A program made the translations under genes and the position numbers. 64,000 nt of DNA from Algoriphagus sp. TR-M9 (GTDB lineage: Bacteria > Bacteroidota > Bacteroidia > Cytophagales > Cyclobacteriaceae): assembly GCF_027594545.1 (NCBI RefSeq), contig NZ_CP115160.1:4398501-4462500 (forward strand). Reading direction: 5' to 3'. This document shows positions 44,085 to 52,056 of this stretch, piece after piece. The notes beneath the pieces are model-generated. The model did not search any database. It saw only the letters and a list, made by a program, of their open reading frames with translations, and was not told the DNA's origin. Position 1 is the stretch's first letter; every line of letters starts with the position of its first letter.

Positions 44085-44471
44085 TTATAAAAATTTAGCT
44101 GGTACAAAATCTACATGAATTGTAGTGTCTTGATCTAATTTGATTTCCAGAGGGTAGTCGATTGAGGAAAGATTCTTGAGTGTCTGAGGAAAATAGCCTA
44201 GCTTAGCGATGTATAAAGCATAGTCATTTATATCTCCCTTATAATTAATAGAAAATTTTCCTTTAGCATCAGATATTTTTCCTGATACATAATGATCTTT
44301 ATAAAGTAGAGAATCTTTATGCTTTAATAATAACGTTACCTGATCAATTGAGTTATTATTCTTTGCATCAACAATACTCCCTGATAAAGTACCATTATAA
44401 TATTTAGAACTACAGGAAAGTATATTTGTGATTAATATGAAAATAATAATTGTTTTAACAGCCTGCATCAT
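44085..44471 (-). CDS. lipoprotein with carboxypeptidase-regulatory-like domain
   Basis: About 128 residues from the ATG at 44471 (a second ATG follows at 44468). The signal peptide MQAVKTIIIFILITNILSC ends in a lipobox cysteine. A single beta-sandwich domain follows (GSIVDAKNNNSIDQVTLLL... GKFSINYKG...), typical of CarboxypepD_reg-like modules in Bacteroidota. The start overlaps the end of the upstream metallopeptidase-like gene by 17 bp, so translation is probably coupled. An upstream in-frame ATG at 44507 would bury the signal peptide and is unlikely. The IS1595 insertion lies just past its stop. A truncated copy is at 41876-42055. Confidence 0.75.
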   Translation of the reverse strand: MMQAVKTIIIFILITNILSCSSKYYNGTLSGSIVDAKNNNSIDQVTLLLKHKDSLLYKDHYVSGKISDAKGKFSINYKGDINDYALYIAKLGYFPQTLKNLSSIDYPLEIKLDQDTTIHVDFVPAKFL

Positions 44472-45723
44472 CCCCTTTTTTATTTGATCCGCCAATTTGT
44501 TCAACATTAATAACGTTTAATATTCTAGACCTATCTGAGGAATTTAGAAAGTTTTCAACAAACCATGGACTTATTGTATAGTTTCCGCTTCCATTTGAAT
44601 CATAATGAGTAAGTCCGCCCCAAGAAAGATCTTTGCAATATTGCATTGAGATATTTAACCCTTTTAGTTGACTATAGTCGTATAAGCCTTTGGCGATCTG
44701 ATCTGCAAAATTTGATGCTATTAATGCATGCCCTTGGTTCGGAACTAATTCTTGTACTATACTAAACCAATTATTACCCATAAGTTTAGATTTTTCCTCA
44801 ACTGTTAAAGTTAAATTTTGTACTGTTACAAAGTAGGCATGAACTGCTTCATGCAATATAGTTCGAACTATAGATAAGTTTGTGGCATTTGACAGATTTG
44901 TATTGCTTATTGTAGTTGTTACTCCGTTATTATAAAACGGACTTGTAGATGCGTTTGATAATCCGGTATTTCCACTTTTTAATGTCCAATTGAACCCTCC
45001 ACTTTGTTGTGAAAAGCTTGATACAATTGTTCCCGGTCCACTATCAAGAGTTGTTAATTCAATCAAAATATTATTAATGCAAGAATCTAATTGTTTGCTT
45101 TCAATTTCAAAAACTTTGTGGTAATTTCTACCCCCAATTATCCCTTCATTTCCACAAACCTTTACCTCCTGCCTGCTAACCTCTCTCCAATCAGAACAAG
45201 TATATAATGTCCCACCTATCCAATAACAATCTTTTTCTAGATACCTAATGGTTACAGTTTCACATTCCACTGGCATATAAGCTTTTGGATCAGATAATGC
45301 CAGTCTTTTAAAATGCAAATCCCCGGGCTGGAACTCCTTATTAAAACTCATATACAGATAAGCCTCCAAAGATGTTTTATCCGGTACGGAAGTCAATTCA
45401 GTAAAGCTGAATTCCTCTCTGATCTCTTCCGTATCCAAAGTCATAAAGGAATATTCCCCGATTTTTGAACGGGGTACCAAGAGCCGGGTTTCCACCTCTT
45501 GGTATTTCGATACAAAGCCGTTCAATGGGTAATGGAGAGGTATTTCATAATGTTCTTTTGTAACCACAGCATTTTCCCAATCCATCTCCAGAGGCTGATT
45601 ATCAAAGGTGGTTTTCTCTGCCAATTCCCCTTCCATGAAAGTCCGGATCAGCTGAAGCTCATCTTGGGAGATCTTCAGATCCTGTTCCTTCGTACAGGAA
45701 AAAACTATCGTGGTAAATAGCAA
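44455..45723 (-). CDS. lipoprotein with zincin-like HEAVH motif
   Basis: From TTG at 45723 the product has 422 residues and begins LLFTTIVFSC, a lipobox. The frame remains open upstream with no ATG or GTG, and CTG (45756) or ATT (45762) starts would give a proper signal peptide with K and R in the n-region; the true start is uncertain. HEAVHAYF at 291-298 is a zinc-peptidase-type motif. GHALIASNFADQIAKGL and YCKDLSWGGL follow, as in secreted zincin-like proteins of Bacteroidota. A related deleted copy is at 41134-41502. It may be a surface peptidase or toxin-like effector; substrate unknown. Confidence 0.7.
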   Translation of the reverse strand: MLFTTIVFSCTKEQDLKISQDELQLIRTFMEGELAEKTTFDNQPLEMDWENAVVTKEHYEIPLHYPLNGFVSKYQEVETRLLVPRSKIGEYSFMTLDTEEIREEFSFTELTSVPDKTSLEAYLYMSFNKEFQPGDLHFKRLALSDPKAYMPVECETVTIRYLEKDCYWIGGTLYTCSDWREVSRQEVKVCGNEGIIGGRNYHKVFEIESKQLDSCINNILIELTTLDSGPGTIVSSFSQQSGGFNWTLKSGNTGLSNASTSPFYNNGVTTTISNTNLSNATNLSIVRTILHEAVHAYFVTVQNLTLTVEEKSKLMGNNWFSIVQELVPNQGHALIASNFADQIAKGLYDYSQLKGLNISMQYCKDLSWGGLTHYDSNGSGNYTISPWFVENFLNSSDRSRILNVINVEQIGGSNKKGDDAGC

Positions 45724-45925
45724 GGGCGAAAATAATCGACCAAGCGATTTATTCAGATAAATGCATTTGGGGGAGTAAAATTGTTTTTCATAAAATTTGA
45801 TTGGTTAATTGTCTAAAACTTCTTTAGTTTATTGATTTCCAGGGATAAATCAAAATCTGAAATTGTAATTTTCCATAATCCACTTTAAAAAAAACTGATA
45901 ATTATAAGTCCTGTATCTTTACCCC
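45544..45925. repeat. 383-bp direct repeat, copy 2
   Basis: Partner of 41323-41705. It covers the 5' part of the lipoprotein gene and the divergent queG promoter region and ends at the intact queG start codon. Confidence 0.88.
45914..45921 (+). promoter_or_regulatory. -7-like box TATCTTTA ahead of queG
   Basis: TATCTTTA differs from TAnnTTTG only in the last base and ends 4 bases before the queG ATG. The string TATCTTTACCCCAT is conserved before all three queG start regions in this window, including the two degenerate copies. Confidence 0.45.
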
Positions 45926-46861
45926 ATGAATCCTGCCGAGAAAAATGCATCCATCCTCAAATCCACGGCCAAGCGGCTGGGATTTGACTTTTGTGGGATA
46001 GCGAAAGCAGGATTTCTGGAAGAGGAAGCTCCCAAATTAGAAGAATGGCTGAACCGGAATTACAACGGGCAAATGGGCTATTTGGCCAATCATTTTGACA
46101 AGCGCCTTGATCCTACCAAACTCGTGGAAGGTGCCAAAACAGTGGTGTCGTTAATTTACAATTATTACCCCGAACAGAAACTTCCCGAAGCCCCAGATTC
46201 CATTAAACTCGCCAAATACGCCTATGGAGAGGATTATCATTTTGTGATCCGGGAGAAGCTTAATGAGTTTCTTGAAATCCTCAGAGAAGAAATTGGAGAA
46301 ATTGACGGTCGAGGCTTTGTCGATTCCGCACCTGTCATGGAGCGGCAGTGGGCACAAAAAGCAGGTTTGGGTTGGCTTGGGAAAAATAGTCTGCTGCTGA
46401 ATAGGGAAATGGGAAGTTTCTTTTTTCTGGCAGAATTGATCATTAACTTGGAAGTGACACCGGACATTCCATTGGCAAAAGATTACTGTGGCACTTGCAC
46501 AGCCTGCATCGATGCTTGTCCTACGGATGCCATTGTGGATAATGGTGTGATCGACGGGTCCCGCTGCATTTCTTATCTGACGATTGAGCTGAAAGATGCC
46601 ATCCCTAGTGAGTTTAAAGGCAAAATGGAAAACTGGGCTTTTGGATGTGATATCTGTCAGGACGTCTGCCCTTGGAATAGATTTTCCAAACCCCACCAAG
46701 AACCCAGGTTTCAACCACATCCTGAACTAGCGGGATTTTCCAATAGGGACTGGGAGGAAATCACCGAGGAAACTTTCCGAAAGGTTTTCAAAAAATCAGC
46801 AGTAAAGCGCACTAAACTTGCTGGACTGAAAAGAAATGTCGATTTTCTGAAATCAGAATAA
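45926..46861 (+). CDS. queG: epoxyqueuosine reductase QueG
   Basis: This 311-residue iron-sulfur, cobalamin-dependent enzyme carries out the last step of queuosine synthesis on tRNA, reducing epoxyqueuosine to queuosine. Two 4Fe-4S clusters are indicated by [11 protein letters not shown] (Cys188, 191, 194, 198) and CDICQDVC (Cys241, 244, 248). The N-terminal domain has [11 protein letters not shown], typical of the family. It lacks the long C-terminal HEAT-repeat tail of some homologues, as usual in Bacteroidota. Its 5' end has been duplicated twice in the array to its left. corA follows 16 bp downstream and may be co-transcribed. Confidence 0.95.
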   Translation: MNPAEKNASILKSTAKRLGFDFCGIAKAGFLEEEAPKLEEWLNRNYNGQMGYLANHFDKRLDPTKLVEGAKTVVSLIYNYYPEQKLPEAPDSIKLAKYAYGEDYHFVIREKLNEFLEILREEIGEIDGRGFVDSAPVMERQWAQKAGLGWLGKNSLLLNREMGSFFFLAELIINLEVTPDIPLAKDYCGTCTACIDACPTDAIVDNGVIDGSRCISYLTIELKDAIPSEFKGKMENWAFGCDICQDVCPWNRFSKPHQEPRFQPHPELAGFSNRDWEEITEETFRKVFKKSAVKRTKLAGLKRNVDFLKSE

Positions 46862-46877
46862 CCACATCAGAGATCTT

Positions 46878-47987
46878 ATGAGTCCTAAAGCTCCAAATCT
46901 TAAATCAGTACAGCGGCTTTTCAAGCCCAAGAGAAAGAAAAGAAAGAATATCAAGGTGGGTTTGGCTCCTGGGACACTTGTTTATACGGGCGAAAAGGAG
47001 CTGCAGCAAGTGAATATCAACCTCATCACCTATGATGATTTTGAGTTGCTGGAAGAATCCATTCAGCTTAGTGAGTTGGAGCAACGAGTGAGTGAGAAGA
47101 AAAGGGTGCTTTGGATAGATGTAGTGGGGCTACATGATGTGGATATACTGGAGAAGATAGGTTTGCTGTTTAATATCCATAAATTGACGATGGAGGACAT
47201 TCTGAATGTGGATCAGCGACCGAAATTAGAGGCATTTGATGACTATATTTTTGCTGCTCTCAAGATGATCCAGTGCCAAAGCCCAGAATCCCCTATAGAT
47301 GATGAGCAGATCAGCTTTGTCTTAAAAGATGGGATTCTGCTGACCTTTCAGGAGAAAAAGGGAGATGTATTTCAGTCCGTTCGAAATCGACTGGCAGATC
47401 AAAAACGTGCAATCAGGCAGCGCAAGGCGGATTATTTGCTTTACGCTCTGCTGGATGCGGTGATCGATAATTACTTTATCGTCATGGAAAACGTAGGTGA
47501 GCGCATAGAGAATCTGGAATCCCAAGCCATGCTCGCACCGGATAACCAAACACTGAATGCGCTTTATGTACAAAGAAGAGAGATGATGGATCTCCGCCGG
47601 ACAGTCTATCCACTTCGTGAAGTAATCGGATCTTTTGACAAATACGCGGATGACAAAATCAGCGCGGAAACCAGGCCTTTTATCCGGGATTTGTATGAAA
47701 ATACTATCCAGGTAATTGAAACTATGGAAGTCTTCCGTGATATGTCATCGGGTGTGCTGGATCTATATATGAATAGCCTATCGAACCGCATGAATAACAT
47801 CATGAAGGTGCTGACCATCATCTCCACAATCTTTATTCCACTGAGTTTTGTGGCGGGGGTGTATGGGATGAACTTTGACCATATGCCCGAACTGCATTTT
47901 AGGTATGGGTATTTTTATGTGATCGGGGGAATGGCTCTAGCAGTGCTGGGAATGCTCTATTTTTTCAGGAGAAAGGACTGGATCTAA
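46878..47987 (+). CDS. corA: magnesium/cobalt transporter CorA
   Basis: This 369-residue CorA-family channel has a large N-terminal cytosolic funnel, a long helix, and two C-terminal membrane helices. The signature YGMNF is at 329-333 at the end of the first helix, followed by an external loop with MPELHFRYGY that serves as the ion-entry site. The very N-terminus is Lys/Arg-rich. It would import Mg2+ (or Co2+/Ni2+). It is on the same strand as queG, 16 bp downstream; no functional link is evident beyond cobalamin or metal need, which I would not press. Confidence 0.94.
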   Translation: MSPKAPNLKSVQRLFKPKRKKRKNIKVGLAPGTLVYTGEKELQQVNINLITYDDFELLEESIQLSELEQRVSEKKRVLWIDVVGLHDVDILEKIGLLFNIHKLTMEDILNVDQRPKLEAFDDYIFAALKMIQCQSPESPIDDEQISFVLKDGILLTFQEKKGDVFQSVRNRLADQKRAIRQRKADYLLYALLDAVIDNYFIVMENVGERIENLESQAMLAPDNQTLNALYVQRREMMDLRRTVYPLREVIGSFDKYADDKISAETRPFIRDLYENTIQVIETMEVFRDMSSGVLDLYMNSLSNRMNNIMKVLTIISTIFIPLSFVAGVYGMNFDHMPELHFRYGYFYVIGGMALAVLGMLYFFRRKDWI

Positions 47988-47989
47988 AT

Positions 47990-48394
47990 TTATTTTAACT
48001 TTAAAATCGTTTCCTTTCTTCCATTTTGAAGCAGCATTGTTTCTTCATCAAAGTCGTAATATCTCACTTGATCCAGAAGATCTAAAAATCTGGATTCAAA
48101 GTTCATGTTTTGACAGGCCATTCGTGTTGCACTGACTTTAGAAAAGCGAATTGCTTTATCCTTATCAATCTCGTATTCTCCGGTAATACGATTACAGCCA
48201 CCACTGCCATTGATTAAGCTATTTTCTGAATTGAATATCAAATGTGCATCATTGGGTGATCCTGAAGTCTGGACTGGTGTGCCCATCATTTCGACCAGCG
48301 TAAGGTGTTTTCCATACCAGTTTTTATTCGGAAAAGTATCTGAGCTACAGCTGGCCAAAGTGAAAATAGAAAGGATGATCAGTAATTTTCTCAT
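47990..48394 (-). CDS. META domain lipoprotein (HslJ-like)
   Basis: This 134-residue exported lipoprotein starts at the ATG at 48394 (RKLLIILSIFTLASC, lipobox). An upstream frame would prefix 53 non-family residues. The META domain is recognised by the GSGGCNRITGEYEI strand (GCN being diagnostic) and KVSATRMACQNM. E. coli HslJ of this family is linked to stress and novobiocin resistance, but the biochemical role is unknown. It ends 3 bp from the convergent corA stop. Read on the minus strand, nadC lies upstream, 77 bp away. Confidence 0.88.
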   Translation of the reverse strand: MRKLLIILSIFTLASCSSDTFPNKNWYGKHLTLVEMMGTPVQTSGSPNDAHLIFNSENSLINGSGGCNRITGEYEIDKDKAIRFSKVSATRMACQNMNFESRFLDLLDQVRYYDFDEETMLLQNGRKETILKLK

Positions 48395-48471
48395 AGTTGC
48401 TTGGTTTTGCGTTCCTGCTTTTGTTCCAGCAGTAAACTGCCAAATCCAGTACAAAGACCCTGCTAGAAAGT

Positions 48472-49332
48472 TTACCCAAATGCTTTCAGGCTGATGTCCA
48501 GACTTTTCACAGAGTGTGTCAAAGCGCCCATTGAAATAAAATCCATGCCGCATTCGGCTACATCTACCAGCGTTTCCTCAGTTATTCCCCCGGATGCTTC
48601 AGTTTTGAATTTGGTGCCGATCATTTCTACTGCTTTTCGCATGGTATCATAGTCCATATTGTCCAGCATGATAAAATCTATTCCTCCTACTGCTAGCACT
48701 TCTGCTACTTCATCCAGATTTCTGGTTTCCACTTCTATCTTCAGATCCAGCTTATTGGCTGCCAGATAGGCCTTGCAGTTTTCTATAGCCGGTCGTATGC
48801 CACCGGCAAAATCCACGTGATTGTCCTTCAGCATCACCATATCATATAGTGCAAAGCGGTGATTTACACCTCCTCCGATGAGTACCGCCCATTTTTCCAT
48901 CATCCGGAAATTAGGAGTAGTCTTCCGTGTGTCCATGAGTCTGGCTTTGGTATGGAGGATTTTCTGCGTGTATTGATGTGTTAGAGTGGCGATTCCGCTC
49001 ATGCGCTGCATGCAGTTCAGCACTAGCCTTTCCGAAGAAAGTATGGATGCAGAGGCTCCTTTGACGATTAGACCTATATCTCCGTAGCTTACCCGATCAC
49101 CGTCTTTTACCAGGAGATCTACCTGAAGATCAGGATCAAAAGTTCGGAAAATCTGCTCCGCCAGCTCCACACCGGCGATGATTCCATTGTCTTTGATGAG
49201 CAGTTTGGCCTGGCCGGTTTTTCCTTTGGGAATAGAGGATAGTGATGAGAAATCACCGGGCCCGATATCTTCGGCAAGAGCAGCAGCTATGAAGGAAGAA
49301 ATGGCTTCTTCGCTGAGGTAGGAAGGTTTCAT
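48472..49332 (-). CDS. nadC: nicotinate-nucleotide pyrophosphorylase (carboxylating)
   Basis: This 286-residue type II phosphoribosyltransferase makes nicotinate mononucleotide from quinolinate and PRPP in NAD synthesis. Family marks include EDIGPGDFSS at the N-terminus, the DTRKTTPNFRMMEKWAV block with the substrate-binding Arg/Lys, and HRFALYDMVMLKDNH; the barrel end has EASGGITEETL. I take the ATG at 49332. A TTG two codons upstream is possible, but the -7 box TATTTTTG overlaps it. nadA and nadB are not in the window. Confidence 0.94.
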   Translation of the reverse strand: MKPSYLSEEAISSFIAAALAEDIGPGDFSSLSSIPKGKTGQAKLLIKDNGIIAGVELAEQIFRTFDPDLQVDLLVKDGDRVSYGDIGLIVKGASASILSSERLVLNCMQRMSGIATLTHQYTQKILHTKARLMDTRKTTPNFRMMEKWAVLIGGGVNHRFALYDMVMLKDNHVDFAGGIRPAIENCKAYLAANKLDLKIEVETRNLDEVAEVLAVGGIDFIMLDNMDYDTMRKAVEMIGTKFKTEASGGITEETLVDVAECGMDFISMGALTHSVKSLDISLKAFG

Positions 49333-49335
49333 GCC

Positions 49336-49343
49336 CAAAAATA
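49336..49343 (-). promoter_or_regulatory. -7 box TATTTTTG ahead of nadC
   Basis: On the minus strand TATTTTTG lies 3 bases before the ATG at 49332, in the string TATTTTTGGGCATG, the same as ahead of the dGTPase gene at 31096. It suggests a leaderless or nearly leaderless mRNA. Confidence 0.5.
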
Positions 49344-49384
49344 GGCAATCCCAGCAGGTAAATTTCCTTTTTTAAGGAAATGCT

Positions 49385-49783
49385 TTAGCCTTTAACAAAC
49401 TCCAGACTATAAACTCTGGATTCGGAATGCTGAGTGGAGACTTTGATAATGACTTTATATGGGCCGGCATCACTTTGATATTCACCTATATAAGAGCTCA
49501 TGGCTGGATTAGAATCACTTCTGAACAGGATTTGAAATCCCCGCGAAGGATTTTTTCTGAAAAAATCCCTCAAGACTACCTCTGCTTGGCTTTTAGAATA
49601 ATCCCCCTGCTGCCCGTTTACATTTAAAGATATGCTGGAATCAAAATAACTGGCCAGATCACTGCTGGAACTGCTTTCTATGGCCGTAATGATGGAGTCA
49701 ATAGACTGCGGAGCCACCCAATCAACCGAGGGAGAATGGCTGAGTAAAAAGATTGAAAGTATTATGCCTAATGCCGCGTTCAT
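49385..49783 (-). CDS. DUF4783 domain exported protein
   Basis: This 132-residue protein has an N-terminal signal peptide (MNAALGIILSIFLLSHS). The DUF4783 pattern follows: IDSIITAIESSSSSDLASYFDSSI, then SKSQAEVVLRDFFRKNPSRGF. The fold is expected to be NTF2/cystatin-like. Its role is unknown; the domain is common in Bacteroidota and often near nadC. It lies 52 bp upstream of nadC on the minus strand and is divergent from gpmI across 136 bp. Confident at the family level only. Confidence 0.88.
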   Translation of the reverse strand: MNAALGIILSIFLLSHSPSVDWVAPQSIDSIITAIESSSSSDLASYFDSSISLNVNGQQGDYSKSQAEVVLRDFFRKNPSRGFQILFRSDSNPAMSSYIGEYQSDAGPYKVIIKVSTQHSESRVYSLEFVKG

Positions 49784-49907
49784 CGCCCTTGCTAGGCAAA
49801 TACTAAGCCAAAAAAGGAATTATAGGATGCATTTTAAAGTTTATGAATTGCACGCTTCCAAGTTTTGTCTTATCAGGATTTAGGGGCTACTTTGCTCAAG
49901 AAAATAA

Positions 49908-49915
49908 TATATTTG
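49908..49915 (+). promoter_or_regulatory. -7 box TATATTTG ahead of gpmI
   Basis: TATATTTG matches TAnnTTTG and ends 4 bases before the gpmI ATG. A TTTG lies at 49891-49894, but the 13-bp spacing is shorter than the usual 19-21 bp to a -33 box. Confidence 0.5.
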
Positions 49916-49919
49916 CGGA

Positions 49920-51446
49920 ATGGATAAGAAAGTACTTTTAATGATTTTGGATGGTTGGGGAATCGCTACCAACCCGAATGTTTCTGCTATAGATAAGGCT
50001 AAAACTCCTTTTGTCGACGGCCTTTTTACCAAGTATCCTCACTCCAAACTGGAGGCGTCAGGACTTGCTGTGGGGCTTCCTGCCGGACAAATGGGAAATT
50101 CTGAAGTAGGGCACATGAACATAGGTGCAGGAAGGGTGGTCTATCAGGATTTAGTAAAAATCAATCTGGCCGTAGAAAAAGGAGAATTGAATTCGCACCC
50201 TGTGCTAGTAGAAGCTTTTGCCAAAGCCAAAGCTGGGGGAAAGAAAGTTCATTTCATGGGATTGCTTTCCGATGGAGGAGTTCATGCCCATATCACGCAC
50301 CTGAAGGGACTTTGTGATGCGGCTAAAGCGAATGGACTGGAAGATGTCTTTATCCATGCATTTACCGATGGAAGAGATACTGATCCCAAAGGCGGAATAG
50401 GCTATCTTGAAGACCTCAATGAGCACTTGAAAAATTCCTCTGGTCAGGTAGCCTCGGTGGTGGGGAGATACTATGCCATGGACCGTGACAATCGCTGGGA
50501 GCGAGTGAAGCTAGCCTATGACGCGATGGTAAGAGGAGAAGGAGAAAAGTCAAAGGACATCATCGCAGCCATGCGAAAGTCTTATGAAAATAACGTTACA
50601 GATGAGTTTATCAGGCCTATCATCCATGTGGGTGCGGATAATAAACCTATAGCCACCATTGCAGAAGGAGATTTGGTGATTTGCTTCAATTTCCGGACTG
50701 ACCGGGGCAGAGAAATCACCCAGGCACTCACGCAGAAGGATTTTGAGGACTTTAACATGAAAAAGCTGGATGTGGATTACATCACATTCACGAATTATGA
50801 TGCGACTTTTAAAGGGGTAAAGGTGCTTTTTGAAAAGGATAACCTGAACAATACCCTTGGAGAGGTACTGGAGCGAGCAGGTAAAAAGCAGATTCGAATC
50901 GCGGAGACGGAAAAGTACCCGCATGTGACTTTCTTCTTTTCAGGAGGTAGAGAGACTGAGTTCGAGGGAGAAAGCAGGTTGCTTTGCCCATCTCCTAAAG
51001 TGGCTACCTATGACCTGAAACCAGAGATGAGCGCATTCGAAATTGCCTCTAAAATCAATGGAGAGCTCAAAAAGAAAAGTGCAGAATTCATCTGTCTAAA
51101 TTTTGCCAATGCCGATATGGTGGGCCATACCGGAGATTTCGATGCAGCGGTCAAAGCCTGTGAAGCTGTAGATGCTTGTGCAGATAGTGTGATCACCACT
51201 GCGCTGGCAAACGAGTACACCGTAATTGTAATAGCAGATCATGGCAACAGTGACATGATGATCAATGAAGACGGCACACCGAATACTGCCCACACTACCA
51301 ATTTGGTACCCTGTATCATGGTAGACAAAACTGATGTGCTTAAAGTTAAAGACGGTAAATTGGGTGATCTAGCTCCGACTATACTGAAGCTGATGGGCAT
51401 AGCACAGCCGGAGGACATGACAGGAGATATCCTATTGACTGAATGA
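49920..51446 (+). CDS. gpmI: 2,3-bisphosphoglycerate-independent phosphoglycerate mutase
   Basis: This 508-residue, two-domain metalloenzyme of the alkaline phosphatase superfamily interconverts 3- and 2-phosphoglycerate in glycolysis. Asp11 (LDGWG) and the phosphorylated Ser61 in GNSEVGHMNIGAG bind the manganese pair. HAFTDGRDTDP (near 142) and the C-terminal NADMVGHTG and ADHGN segments complete the site. Length is standard and the gene intact. The stop overlaps the start of the next gene by four bases (ATGA), so the lipoprotein gene downstream is probably translationally coupled. Confidence 0.96.
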   Translation: MDKKVLLMILDGWGIATNPNVSAIDKAKTPFVDGLFTKYPHSKLEASGLAVGLPAGQMGNSEVGHMNIGAGRVVYQDLVKINLAVEKGELNSHPVLVEAFAKAKAGGKKVHFMGLLSDGGVHAHITHLKGLCDAAKANGLEDVFIHAFTDGRDTDPKGGIGYLEDLNEHLKNSSGQVASVVGRYYAMDRDNRWERVKLAYDAMVRGEGEKSKDIIAAMRKSYENNVTDEFIRPIIHVGADNKPIATIAEGDLVICFNFRTDRGREITQALTQKDFEDFNMKKLDVDYITFTNYDATFKGVKVLFEKDNLNNTLGEVLERAGKKQIRIAETEKYPHVTFFFSGGRETEFEGESRLLCPSPKVATYDLKPEMSAFEIASKINGELKKKSAEFICLNFANADMVGHTGDFDAAVKACEAVDACADSVITTALANEYTVIVIADHGNSDMMINEDGTPNTAHTTNLVPCIMVDKTDVLKVKDGKLGDLAPTILKLMGIAQPEDMTGDILLTE

Positions 51447-52012
51447 TGCTACGCCTTTGTTCCTCTTTTATGTGGGTGATATGGGGTTTCGCATTGGGGC
51501 TTTCATCCTGTGCCGAGCCACCCAAAACTACCTTGGAGGAAAAGCCATATTTTGACCTAAAAGGATTTTTGGAGATCCAGATTGATGCTTTGGACGGTAC
51601 AGAAGTGCGTAAGCTGTCCAAAATTCAGGATCAGGAGGAAACAGTAAATGTATCCTATGATCGGGAGGACTGGGAGGAAGAGTTTGAAGTGTTTACCCAA
51701 GCGGATATCAATAATCCATCTTCCGTAGATTCCTATCAGACTAGCGAATCAGCATCTAGTCTCAGTCATGAACTCAAGCCCAAAGCCAAGTCTAAAGTGA
51801 AGTATATAAAAGTTTACTTTGCAGGGGATAAGGTGGAGCGGATAGAACTGAGGATAGCAGAGGATAATCTCTTCTACGCTTCGGAAACCCTGGGGGAGCT
51901 AGTGATGAATACCTCTACCAATCTCATCGATCATTATTCTATAGAAACCACCCAGAAGATCTGGTTTCTGGATCCGAATAATATGAGCATAAAAGGAGAT
52001 ATAGAGCAATAA
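51443..52012 (+). CDS. lipoprotein of unknown function coupled to gpmI
   Basis: This 189-residue product begins with a signal sequence ending in a lipobox GLSSC (Cys23). The mature part has no domain I can name. It is mostly charged, with a central Ser-rich stretch (SVDSYQTSESASSLSH) and a C-terminal part with IKVYFAGDKVERIELRI and IETTQKIWFLD. Related sequences occur near gpmI in relatives as I recall them, but I cannot verify this here. It shares ATGA with the gpmI stop and ends at a strong terminator, so the two genes form an operon. Confidence 0.72.
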   Translation: MMLRLCSSFMWVIWGFALGLSSCAEPPKTTLEEKPYFDLKGFLEIQIDALDGTEVRKLSKIQDQEETVNVSYDREDWEEEFEVFTQADINNPSSVDSYQTSESASSLSHELKPKAKSKVKYIKVYFAGDKVERIELRIAEDNLFYASETLGELVMNTSTNLIDHYSIETTQKIWFLDPNNMSIKGDIEQ

Positions 52013-52024
52013 AATCTAAATAAA

Positions 52025-52056
52025 ATAGGCATCCATTACGGATGCCTATTTTTTTA
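52025..52056. terminator. bidirectional intrinsic terminator between convergent genes
   Basis: A perfect 10-bp stem, ATAGGCATCC (52025-52034) with GGATGCCTAT (52040-52049), has a 5-nt loop and is followed by a T run. A-rich sequence precedes it, so it can act for the amidase transcript on the minus strand as well. Confidence 0.9.
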
